Assembly (NCBI GenBank): GCA_024235715.1 | Contig: JACKLW010000017.1 | Span: forward strand, 53,006 to 117,005 | Length of the DNA stretch: 64,000 nt | DNA from: Accumulibacter sp. | GTDB lineage: Bacteria > Pseudomonadota > Gammaproteobacteria > Burkholderiales > Rhodocyclaceae | Direction of reading: 5' to 3' | Part shown: positions 1 to 7,130 of the stretch, one piece after another | Position numbering within the stretch: position 1 is the first letter of the stretch | Layout: each line of letters opens with the position of its first letter | Made by a program: the position numbers and the translations under genes | The notes under the pieces: generated by a model | Database searches by the model: none | What the model was told of the DNA's origin: nothing | What the model saw: only the letters and a program-made list of their open reading frames with translations

Positions 1-144
1 TGGTCTGGACGGTCCGCCCCGCCACCAGACTGCGGAACGACCAAGCGCCCGATCTTAGCACCGCCGGGGCGAAGGCCAGACAGCCGAAAGCAAGTTAGTA
101 TCTGACTGTCGGCCCGCTCCGGGCGCGCTCTCGGATACCTTGGC

Positions 145-1890
145 ATGGATCCCAAGTCCTTCGTTGACTCCGCAGTGCTGTTACTGGTCGTCGCCGCCAT
201 TGCGGTGGCGGTGTTCCGGCATTTCGGCCTCGGTTCGGTGCTCGGCCTGCTGGTCACCGGCGTCATCGTCGGGCCGCACACGATGGGCCCTTTCGTCACC
301 GCCAACGTCGAAGACGTGCGCCAGTTCACCGAACTCGGGGTGGTGCTGCTGCTGTTCCTGATCGGCCTGGAGATGAAACCACGCCACCTGTGGGAACTGC
401 GGCGAACGCTTTTCGGCCTCGGTTCGCTGCAGATCGCCGTCTCGGCGCTACTGATCGCCAGCTATTTCAGGTTCTTCGGACATGGCTGGGGCACGGCGCT
501 GCTGATCGGCGGCAGCTTTGCGCTCTCGTCCACGGCTTTCGTGGTGCAGATGCTCAGGGATCAGGGCGAGATCGCCACCCACCACGGACAAACCGCTTTC
601 GCGGTCCTGCTGATGCAGGATCTGGCGGTGGTTCCCCTGCTGGCGCTGGTGCCTGTCCTCGCCGACGTCGGATCACTGCCCAGCGACAGCGCGCTCTGGC
701 AACCGATCGGCCTGGCGGCGGCGATGGTCACCCTGGTGATCCTCGGCGGTCGCTACCTGGTACCGCGCATCCTCGACCATCTGGCGCGCCAGAACAACCG
801 CGAGGCCTTCCTGCTGGCAGCGATGGGCGCGGTGTTCATCGCCGCATGGGCGATGCACCACGCCGGCATGTCGATGGCCCTGGGGGCCTTCCTGATGGGC
901 ATGATGCTGTCGACATCACGCTACAGCCTGCAGATCGAGGCCGGCATGGAGCCGCACAAGGGGCTGCTGATGAGCCTCTTCTTCGTCGCCGTCGGCATGT
1001 CGCTGGACGTCGGCGTGCTGCTGCAGCACCCGTTCGAGCTCGGCCTGCACGTACTCGCCATAATCGCCATCAAGGTGGGCGTCCTTTATCTTCTCTGCCT
1101 GGCATTCGGAACCGGTCGCAGCATCGCGTTGCGGGTCTCCTTCCTGTTGTCGCAGGGTGGCGAATTCGGCTTCGTGCTGTTTGCTGCGGCCAAGGCCCTC
1201 GGCCTGATCGACGATCTCGTCTTCGTGATGGCCGTGGCGATCATTTCGCTGACCATGCTGCTGACACCGATGCTCGTCAAACTCGGCAACCATCTGGCGC
1301 GGCGTGCCGCAGAGGCGCCGGCCGACGTTCACCAGAGCTTCCGCTATACCGGCCACGACAACGAATCCGCGGTGCGGGTGGTGATCGGAGGCTATGGCCG
1401 CGTCGGGCACACGGTCGGCACCATCCTGGCCAGCAGCGGCATCCCCTACGTCGCCTTCGACAGCGACGCCGTGCTGGTCGCCAGATGGAGCGCCGAGGGC
1501 CACCCGGTCTACTATGGCGACCTCGCCGACCCGCAGTTGCTCATCGCGGCGTCGCTCCAGCACGTTGACCTGGTGCTGCTGACCATCGACCAGCGGCATA
1601 CCGCCGTTCGTGCCGCGTCGCTGATCCGCACGCAACTGCCGCAGGTCGTCATTGTCGCCCGCGCCCGCGACCTGGCAAGCTGCGACGCGCTGCTGCGCGC
1701 CGGCGCCAGCAAGGCCTATCCCGAGACCCTCGAAGCCAGCCTGCGCCTGGCAGCCGAAACGCTCGAATCGCTGGGCGTCAGCGACGCCGAAACCGACATG
1801 CTGCTACGCGAGGTTCGCAGCGCCGACTACGCGCTGGTGCGCTCCGGCCCAGAGGGTGTGCCGCCGGCCACCCGCGACGACAGCTCGTGA
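145..1890 (+). CDS. CPA2-family monovalent cation:proton antiporter (Kef-type) with RCK/TrkA-N domain
   Basis: The 581-residue protein has about twelve hydrophobic segments over residues 1-395, typical of a Na+/H+ exchanger-type antiporter core in the inner membrane. It keeps the LLLFLIGLEM segment and a GAFLMGMML segment. From about residue 410 a Rossmann nucleotide-binding RCK/TrkA-N domain begins, with the GGYGRVG loop followed by an acidic FDSD strand end, as in KefB and KefC. The family exports K+ in exchange for H+, gated by NAD(H) or glutathione adducts. Length is close to the 600-620 residues usual for Kef proteins, and no TrkA-C domain follows. The ATG start has no clear ribosome binding site. 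A glutathione-linked role would suit the glutathione reductase at 12-13.5 kb, but they are not in one operon. KefB versus KefC cannot be settled. Confidence 0.88.
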   Translation: MDPKSFVDSAVLLLVVAAIAVAVFRHFGLGSVLGLLVTGVIVGPHTMGPFVTANVEDVRQFTELGVVLLLFLIGLEMKPRHLWELRRTLFGLGSLQIAVSALLIASYFRFFGHGWGTALLIGGSFALSSTAFVVQMLRDQGEIATHHGQTAFAVLLMQDLAVVPLLALVPVLADVGSLPSDSALWQPIGLAAAMVTLVILGGRYLVPRILDHLARQNNREAFLLAAMGAVFIAAWAMHHAGMSMALGAFLMGMMLSTSRYSLQIEAGMEPHKGLLMSLFFVAVGMSLDVGVLLQHPFELGLHVLAIIAIKVGVLYLLCLAFGTGRSIALRVSFLLSQGGEFGFVLFAAAKALGLIDDLVFVMAVAIISLTMLLTPMLVKLGNHLARRAAEAPADVHQSFRYTGHDNESAVRVVIGGYGRVGHTVGTILASSGIPYVAFDSDAVLVARWSAEGHPVYYGDLADPQLLIAASLQHVDLVLLTIDQRHTAVRAASLIRTQLPQVVIVARARDLASCDALLRAGASKAYPETLEASLRLAAETLESLGVSDAETDMLLREVRSADYALVRSGPEGVPPATRDDSS

Positions 1891-1937
1891 AGCCGCCCTT
1901 GCCGTGCAGCGACCACAGCGCGTGAAAGCACGCTAAT

Positions 1938-2876
1938 ATGTCCTTGTTCGCCAGCCGCGCCGACCTTCCGAACAGCATGCCGCCCGTCATCCCGATCCGT
2001 TACATCGAACCCGTCTACCGCCCGCCCAGCGAAGCGGAATCGCTGATCCTGCCGATCACCGACGGTTGTTCGTGGAATCACTGCACCTTCTGCGAGATGT
2101 ACACCGCGCCGCAGAAGCGCTTTCGTGCGCGTGACGAAGCCGAGGTGCTGGAAAGCATCCAGCGCACCGGAGAGCGTTTCGGCAGCGACATCCGGCGCGT
2201 CTTCCTGGCCGACGGCGACGCCCTGGTGCTGCCGACTCGCCGCCTGCTGGCGACACTCGAGGCCATCCGTACGCACCTCCCCGCGGTTCGCCGCGTGTCG
2301 AGCTACTGTCTGCCACGCAACCTGCGCCGCAAGTCGGTCGACGAACTGCGCGAACTGGCCGCCGCCGGCCTGTCGATCGCCTACGTCGGCGCCGAGTCGG
2401 GCGACGATGAAGTCCTCGAACGCGTCAACAAGGGCGAAACCTGGGCGTCGACGCGCGAGGCGCTCGACAAGCTCGGCGCCGCCGGCATCACGCGCTCGGT
2501 GATGATTCTCAACGGTCTCGCCGGCCCGGCGCTGTCCCTGCGCCACGCCGAGAACTCGGCGCGCCTGCTCAATGCCACGCAACCCGAGTACCTGGCGACG
2601 CTGGTGGTCAGCTTCCCGGTCGGCGAGGAACGCTTCCGCGATGGCTTCCCAGGCTGGCGGCCGCTGAGCCGGCACGAGCTGTTCGTCGAGATGGCGCACT
2701 TTCTCGAACACCTGCAGCTCGAACGCACCGTCTTCCGCAGCGACCACGCATCGAACTGGCTGGTGCTCAAGGGCACCCTCGGCGCCGACAAGCAGCGCCT
2801 GTTGAAACAGGTGCGCCAGGCGATTGCCGACCCGGATGCCGCTATGCTGCGGCCGGCGTGGGCGCGGGGACTGTAG
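1938..2876 (+). CDS. radical SAM protein
   Basis: The 312-residue protein carries Cys44, Cys49 and Cys52 in the motif CSWNHCTFC, the [4Fe-4S] cluster ligands of a radical SAM enzyme. The spacing is CX4CX2C rather than the common CX3CX2C, as in some HemN/Elp3-like branches. FLADGDALVLP and YVGAESGDDEVLERVNKG are the usual second and fourth strand regions of the radical SAM TIM barrel (AESGD, then a glutamate). There is no C-terminal SPASM or HemN_C extension, so the substrate is unknown. The stop codon directly abuts the GTG start of the sirtuin gene, so the two are almost certainly co-translated. The ATG at 1938 has a weak ribosome binding site; an ATG 39 nt downstream is an alternative. Confidence 0.85.
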   Translation: MSLFASRADLPNSMPPVIPIRYIEPVYRPPSEAESLILPITDGCSWNHCTFCEMYTAPQKRFRARDEAEVLESIQRTGERFGSDIRRVFLADGDALVLPTRRLLATLEAIRTHLPAVRRVSSYCLPRNLRRKSVDELRELAAAGLSIAYVGAESGDDEVLERVNKGETWASTREALDKLGAAGITRSVMILNGLAGPALSLRHAENSARLLNATQPEYLATLVVSFPVGEERFRDGFPGWRPLSRHELFVEMAHFLEHLQLERTVFRSDHASNWLVLKGTLGADKQRLLKQVRQAIADPDAAMLRPAWARGL

Positions 2877-3689
2877 GTGGCTGCCGATTTCCAGCGCTGC
2901 GCCGAGCTGATCGGCCAGGCCGACGGCCTGCTCGTCACTGCCGGCGCCGGCATCGGCGTCGATTCCGGCCTGCCCGACTTTCGCGGTCCGCAGGGTTTCT
3001 GGGGCGCCTACCCGGCGCTCGGTCGGGCGCGCATCGCCTTCGAGCAGATTGCCAACCCGGCTGCCTTCGACGCCACGCCCCGCCTCGCCTGGGGCTTCTA
3101 CGCACACCGTCTGCAGCTCTACCGGCGCACCCTCCCGCACCAGGGCTTCGCCATCCTGCGTGAGATCGGCGAACGACTGGCGCAAGGCACATTCGTGTTC
3201 ACCAGCAATGTCGACGGGCAATTCCAGAAAGCCGGTTTCCCTGGCGACCGGATCAGCGAGTGCCACGGTTCGATCCATCACCTGCAGTGCAGCGACGGTT
3301 GCCGCGGCCGTATCTGGCCGGCGGACGACTTCGACCCTGAAATCGACGAGGAGCAGTGTCTGCTGACGTCGGAACCGCCGCGCTGCCCCCGCTGCCAGAA
3401 GATCGCCCGCCCGAACATCCTGATGTTCGGCGACTGGGGATGGCTCAGCGAACGCAGCGATGCCCAGCAACGCCGCCTGCAATCATGGCTCGACAGGGTC
3501 GAGCGCTTGCTGGTGATCGAGGTCGGCGCCGGCACCAGCATCCCCGGCGTGCGCCGGATGGGCGAGCGTCGCCCGGGGCAGTTGATCCGCATCAATGCCC
3601 GCGAGCCGCAACTGCCCGCCGGCAAGGGTGTATCGGTCGCCGCGGGCGGACTGGAGGCGCTGCGCGAAATCGCGGCTCGTCTCGACTAG
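2877..3689 (+). CDS. Sir2-family NAD-dependent protein deacylase
   Basis: The 270-residue sirtuin has the NAD-binding GAGIGVDSGLPDFRG motif at residues 23-37, the TSNVDGQFQKAG motif at 109-120, catalytic His130 in the CHGS motif, and four zinc cysteines (Cys138, Cys142, Cys170, Cys173). VGAGTSIPGVRRM is the C-terminal NAD-binding strand. Sirtuins remove acyl groups from lysine using NAD+, releasing nicotinamide and O-acyl-ADP-ribose; some members ADP-ribosylate instead. The first zinc pair is CX3C, not CX2C. The gene starts with GTG immediately after the TAG of the radical SAM gene, with no intergenic base, so translation is probably coupled. The target protein is not evident. Confidence 0.9.
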   Translation: MAADFQRCAELIGQADGLLVTAGAGIGVDSGLPDFRGPQGFWGAYPALGRARIAFEQIANPAAFDATPRLAWGFYAHRLQLYRRTLPHQGFAILREIGERLAQGTFVFTSNVDGQFQKAGFPGDRISECHGSIHHLQCSDGCRGRIWPADDFDPEIDEEQCLLTSEPPRCPRCQKIARPNILMFGDWGWLSERSDAQQRRLQSWLDRVERLLVIEVGAGTSIPGVRRMGERRPGQLIRINAREPQLPAGKGVSVAAGGLEALREIAARLD

Positions 3690-3714
3690 CCGGCTCGCGT
3701 AGCGCGACGCCGCT

Positions 3715-4893
3715 TCACAGCGGCGGCGGCATGCGGTCGCGGCGAAACGGCAGGTGCGCCGCCGCCTGCTCGCGGTAGCCGGCCAGCGCCTGACCCTGCA
3801 GCGAGAGATGGCGGGCGAGCAGCTCGCGCATGCCGGGGTCGTCGATCCAGTGCGCCGAGCGTACGACGGTCGGCGTGAAGCCGCGCGACAGCTTGTGCTC
3901 GCCACCGGCACCGGGTTCGAAGCGGCGCAGACCCTGCTGCAGGCAATAGGCGATCCCCTGGTAGAAACAGAGTTCGAAGTGCAGGCTGTGGTAATTGCCG
4001 CTGCACCCCCAATAGCGTCCATAGAGCGCCTCGTCGCTGCGAAAGCAGAGTGCGACGGCAACCGGCAGCCCACGATCGCGGGCAATGAAGGCCACCATCC
4101 GGCGACCCAGGGCCTGCGCCAGATCGGCGAAACAGGCCGCCGAAAAGACGGCATGATTGTTGAACCGGTCGAAGGTGTCCGCGTAGAGGGCGTGCAGCAG
4201 CGGCCATTCGGCTGGCTCGATTTCGTCACCATGACGGGTTTCGATGGACAGGCCGCTATCCTGCACCCGCCGTCTTTCGGCGCGCACCTTGCGGCGCTTG
4301 GCGGCGCTGAAGCTCGCCAGATAGCCGTCGAAATCGCCGCAGCCGGGATCAGTCCAGTGAAACTGCACGTCGTGGCTGATCAGCAGACCCTGGCTCTGCA
4401 ACAGGGTCGCCTCGTCGTCGGCCGGCAGGGCCACGTGCCAGGACGACAGCCCGGCCTCGCCGAGTAGAAGCCGCGCGCCATCGATCAGCGCCTGGCGAAT
4501 GCCTGCCGCTTGCGGCCCGGCGGCGGCCAGCAGGCGCGGCCCGGCCGCAGGGGTGTGCGGCAGGCAGCTCATCAGCTTCGGATAGTACTTACGGCCGAGC
4601 TGCCGATAGGCAGCCGCCCAGGACCAGTCGTAGATGAAGTCGCCATGCGAATGAGTCTTCAGATACAGCGGCAACAGGCCGACGATCCGACCGCGTTCGT
4701 CGCTCGCCAGCAGGTGACGGGCCGCCCATCCCCACTCGCGCGCCGCCGCGCCGTGCCGTTCGATGATGCTCAGGAAGTCGGCGTTCAGAAAGGGATGGCC
4801 AACGGGACAGAGGCGATTCCAGTCCTGGCGCGCAATGGCGCTGGCCGAACGCACGCTGCGGCAAGAGATGCTGGGCGGCAAGGCAGTCTCCAC
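3715..4893 (-). CDS. FemAB-like GNAT-fold N-acyltransferase (DUF482 family)
   Basis: The 392-residue protein matches the DUF482/FemAB-like group: GHPFLNADFLSIIERHG near the N-terminus, SFSAAKRRKVRAERRRV in the middle, YWGCSGNYHSLHFELCFYQG, and FEPGAGGEHKLSRGFTP near the C-terminus. Family members resemble tandem GNAT domains of peptidoglycan interpeptide-bridge enzymes, but the substrate in proteobacteria is not known. The start is GTG at 4893, with GGAG about 9 nt upstream. It lies 19 nt downstream of the rRNA methyltransferase gene on the same strand, so they probably form a two-gene operon. Its 3' end converges on the sirtuin gene across 25 bp. Confidence 0.8.
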   Translation of the reverse strand: METALPPSISCRSVRSASAIARQDWNRLCPVGHPFLNADFLSIIERHGAAAREWGWAARHLLASDERGRIVGLLPLYLKTHSHGDFIYDWSWAAAYRQLGRKYYPKLMSCLPHTPAAGPRLLAAAGPQAAGIRQALIDGARLLLGEAGLSSWHVALPADDEATLLQSQGLLISHDVQFHWTDPGCGDFDGYLASFSAAKRRKVRAERRRVQDSGLSIETRHGDEIEPAEWPLLHALYADTFDRFNNHAVFSAACFADLAQALGRRMVAFIARDRGLPVAVALCFRSDEALYGRYWGCSGNYHSLHFELCFYQGIAYCLQQGLRRFEPGAGGEHKLSRGFTPTVVRSAHWIDDPGMRELLARHLSLQGQALAGYREQAAAHLPFRRDRMPPPL

Positions 4894-4912
4894 TATTGAA
4901 TCTCCGGCGGCA

Positions 4913-5758
4913 TCAGCGAGAAGCCTGGCGCCGAAAACAGCTCAGGCGCACGTCCACGCTGACCGACAAGGCCGTCAGTTGTGCAGCAAGCGCGCGACGC
5001 TCGGCGTTGGCGCGGTAGAGATGCGGGGTCATCGCCAGCAAATCGGCAATCGGCTCCCCGCCGCAGAGATCCAGTGAATAGCCGATGCTTTCGCTGCCCA
5101 GCGCGGCAAAGCTCGCCGCTGCCGGCAGCGCGGCAGGGCGTTCGGGTTTCAGGCTGGGATAGATGATCGCGCGCAGTTCGCGCAGGTGATCCGGCCCGGC
5201 ATCGAGCTGCAGCAACAGGCCGCCCGGCCTGAGCACGCGCGCAAACTCGGCATAGACCGGGAAACCGAAAATGCACAGCACACGGTCGAGCATGCCCGGC
5301 TGCACCGGCAGCCGCGCGTTGCTGCCGACGACCCAGTTCGGCCGCTTGTCCTGCCTGGCGGCTGACAACACCGCCCACTTGGAGATATCCAGCCCAAGCA
5401 GGGCCAGCGCCTGGCGCTCGCCCGTCGCCGCCGCCAGCTGGCGCAGGTAGTAACCTTCGCCGCAGCCGGCGTCGAGGCAACTGGCCGTGACTGGCAGATC
5501 CGCCAGCGCCGCCTGACTCAGCGCGGCGGCAAGTGGCTGGTAGAAGCCGGCGTTCAGGAAGCGCCGGCGGGCGGCGACCATCTCCCTGCTGTCGCCGGGG
5601 TCGCGCGAGCGCTTGTTCTGTACCGGCAGCAAGTGCGTATAGCCACAACCGGCAATGTCGAAAGCATGACCGGAGGGGCAGCGCCAGCTGACCCCGTCGT
5701 TCTGCAAGGGAATGCCATCCAGCGGGCAGGCCAGCGCCTGAAACGGGGAAATGGTCAT
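4913..5758 (-). CDS. rlmA: 23S rRNA (guanine-N1)-methyltransferase, RlmA family
   Basis: The 281-residue protein aligns by eye with RlmA(I): a small N-terminal zinc-binding domain, then the diagnostic LLPVQNKRSRDPGDSREMV segment near residues 42-60, and a SAM-binding Rossmann domain with DAGCGEGYYL and LGLDISKWAV. RlmA methylates N1 of a guanine in helix 35 of 23S rRNA (G745 in E. coli). The zinc site is altered: Cys11, Cys27 and His31 are present, but the second ligand position is Asp14 (CPLDG). The ATG at 5758 lies inside the last unit of an 11-bp tandem repeat that may affect translation (see the repeat entry). There is no normal Shine-Dalgarno sequence in front of it. Confidence 0.86.
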   Translation of the reverse strand: MTISPFQALACPLDGIPLQNDGVSWRCPSGHAFDIAGCGYTHLLPVQNKRSRDPGDSREMVAARRRFLNAGFYQPLAAALSQAALADLPVTASCLDAGCGEGYYLRQLAAATGERQALALLGLDISKWAVLSAARQDKRPNWVVGSNARLPVQPGMLDRVLCIFGFPVYAEFARVLRPGGLLLQLDAGPDHLRELRAIIYPSLKPERPAALPAAASFAALGSESIGYSLDLCGGEPIADLLAMTPHLYRANAERRALAAQLTALSVSVDVRLSCFRRQASR

Positions 5759-5808
5759 CGAGCGGTCATCGAGCGGTCATCGAGCGGTCATCGAGCGGTC
5801 ATCTAGCG
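5754..5808. repeat. five-copy 11-bp tandem repeat forming overlapping ATGA mini-ORFs before rlmA
   Basis: Units start at 5754, 5765, 5776, 5787 and 5798; the plus-strand unit is GTCATCGAGCG, and the last copy has one change (T for G). Read on the minus strand each unit is CGCTCGATGAC, so an ATG recurs every 11 nt at 5802, 5791, 5780, 5769 and 5758. Each upstream ATG opens a four-codon frame (Met-Thr-Ala-Arg-stop) whose TGA overlaps the next ATG as ATGA. The fourth ends on the rlmA start codon itself. The arrangement is visible in the sequence. A role in translational coupling, or copy-number variation by slippage, is inference. It is too short and has no spacers to be a CRISPR array. Confidence 0.9.
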
Positions 5809-5907
5809 TGCGTCCTGGCAGGCCGCCGAAGCGGGTAGCGAAGCGAGCGTATTCCACAGCCGACCCTCGGGCAGTGACGGACTGCCCGGATGGCGGCCAC
5901 GGGCATT

Positions 5908-6963
5908 CTAGGCCCCGGCACGCCACTGCATGGGACTGCGCTTCGACCAGCTGCGAAATGCCCGCGAGAATGCATTCGAATCCTCATAGTGCAGCGCAGC
6001 GGCAATCGCGGCCACGGAAAGAGCGGTGTTCTGGAGCAGCTGCTTGGCCAGCTCGAAGCGTGCCTCCGTGATCAGCGCCCGCAGGCTCTTCCCCTCCCTT
6101 TCCAGGCGCCGCCGCAAGGTCCGCGGGTGAATCGCGAACAGCCTGGCCACCACCTCGCCCGAAGCCATTCCGCTGAGCACGATTTGCGGCAGAACAAGTG
6201 CCACATGATCAGCGAGACGCATCGGCACCTTGGCCTCCGCCTCCCGAATCGCCGCGGCGACGAGCGCGTACAGTGCCGGGTCCGCTCCTTGAATTGGCCT
6301 GTCGAGCCAGGAAGAGGCGAAGACCAGCCCGGAAACTTCGGCGTCGAAACTGACGTTGGCGCCGAACAGCCGCTGATAGGCGGCGGAATCGGTCGGTCGA
6401 GCGTGCGCAAACTGGACCCGCAACGCCTTCCACGCCGGCCCGCAGAGTTCCGCCATGATGGCATGGCCAATGGCCATCGCGCCATCCAGGATTTGCGACG
6501 ATCCCGGCGTGCCGTGGCGGTAGACCGAATAGCCGAGAATGACGCGAGAGGGGTCCGGAGCGAGCAACACGGGCGCCGCGCCGCGGTCGTGAATATGGAA
6601 ATGCAGCAGCAGGCCGCGAATTGCCTCACCCACCGTGGCCGAATTTCCCAGCAGGCAGCCGAGTGGGCCAAGGCGCTGCAGGTCGAAGCGTTCGCCGACC
6701 AGCAGTCCGAAGTGAGCGCAGCCGGTGAGCGCCACACAGGTCTCCAGGAGAGCGCCCAGAACCTCGATCCTGATGCGGTTTTCAGGATCGTCGAATAGCC
6801 GCAGATCGACGCCCGCCTGCGCGAACGCACTTTGCGGGCTGACGCCAAACTCGGCGAGGAGCACCGGGATGGCCAGCACCGGGCCGACGCGAATCTCGCC
6901 GGGCCCGCCGATCGCCAGCGAAGGCGGCAACAGCGGCGGCTTCGCTCCGGGGTCCTTCTTCAT
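5908..6963 (-). CDS. AraC-family transcriptional regulator (Arabinose_bd-type N-terminal domain)
   Basis: The 351-residue protein has the long N-terminal ligand-sensing domain typical of OruR/VirS-like AraC regulators (about residues 25-205) and a C-terminal double helix-turn-helix: GEVVARLFAIHPRTLRRRLEREGKS for the first, then LSVAAIAAALHYEDSNAFSRAF for the second, ending with the SPMQWR signature. The frame extends further upstream, but ATG 6963 is chosen because GGGAGG lies about 10 nt before it and upstream residues look non-coding. The gene is divergent from the arylsulfatase gene, so it probably controls that gene. This is inferred from position and an inverted repeat in the gap. Confidence 0.88.
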   Translation of the reverse strand: MKKDPGAKPPLLPPSLAIGGPGEIRVGPVLAIPVLLAEFGVSPQSAFAQAGVDLRLFDDPENRIRIEVLGALLETCVALTGCAHFGLLVGERFDLQRLGPLGCLLGNSATVGEAIRGLLLHFHIHDRGAAPVLLAPDPSRVILGYSVYRHGTPGSSQILDGAMAIGHAIMAELCGPAWKALRVQFAHARPTDSAAYQRLFGANVSFDAEVSGLVFASSWLDRPIQGADPALYALVAAAIREAEAKVPMRLADHVALVLPQIVLSGMASGEVVARLFAIHPRTLRRRLEREGKSLRALITEARFELAKQLLQNTALSVAAIAAALHYEDSNAFSRAFRSWSKRSPMQWRAGA

Positions 6964-7067
6964 CGCTCTGCTCGCCTCCCTTTCGGTAATCACGTGGACA
7001 CATTGCGCGTGTGCGCTGCGGGCGGCGTTGGCGCCACGGCCAGCAGGCGCAGAAAATGTCCGGAATT

Positions 7068-7094
7068 GCAAGACATCATAGCGCGCAATCTTGC
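7068..7094. promoter_or_regulatory. inverted repeat in the araC-like / arylsulfatase divergent gap, candidate operator
   Basis: GCAAGA at 7068-7073 is mirrored by TCTTGC at 7089-7094, separated by 15 bp (about two helical turns centre to centre). The right half is followed by TATATT at 7095-7100, a plausible -10 element for the sulfatase gene; no convincing -35 is visible, which would suit an activator-dependent promoter. AraC proteins bind paired sites of this size. Assignment is by position only. Confidence 0.35.
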
Positions 7095-7130
7095 TATATT
7101 GCATTCTGCATAGCTACTCAGGAGGAAACC

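Noticed and set aside
1827-3482. Minus-strand open frame across the radical SAM and sirtuin genes
   Set aside because: Antisense shadow; both plus-strand genes carry intact family motifs.
5754-5808. Tandem repeat as CRISPR array
   Set aside because: Units are 11 bp with no spacers.
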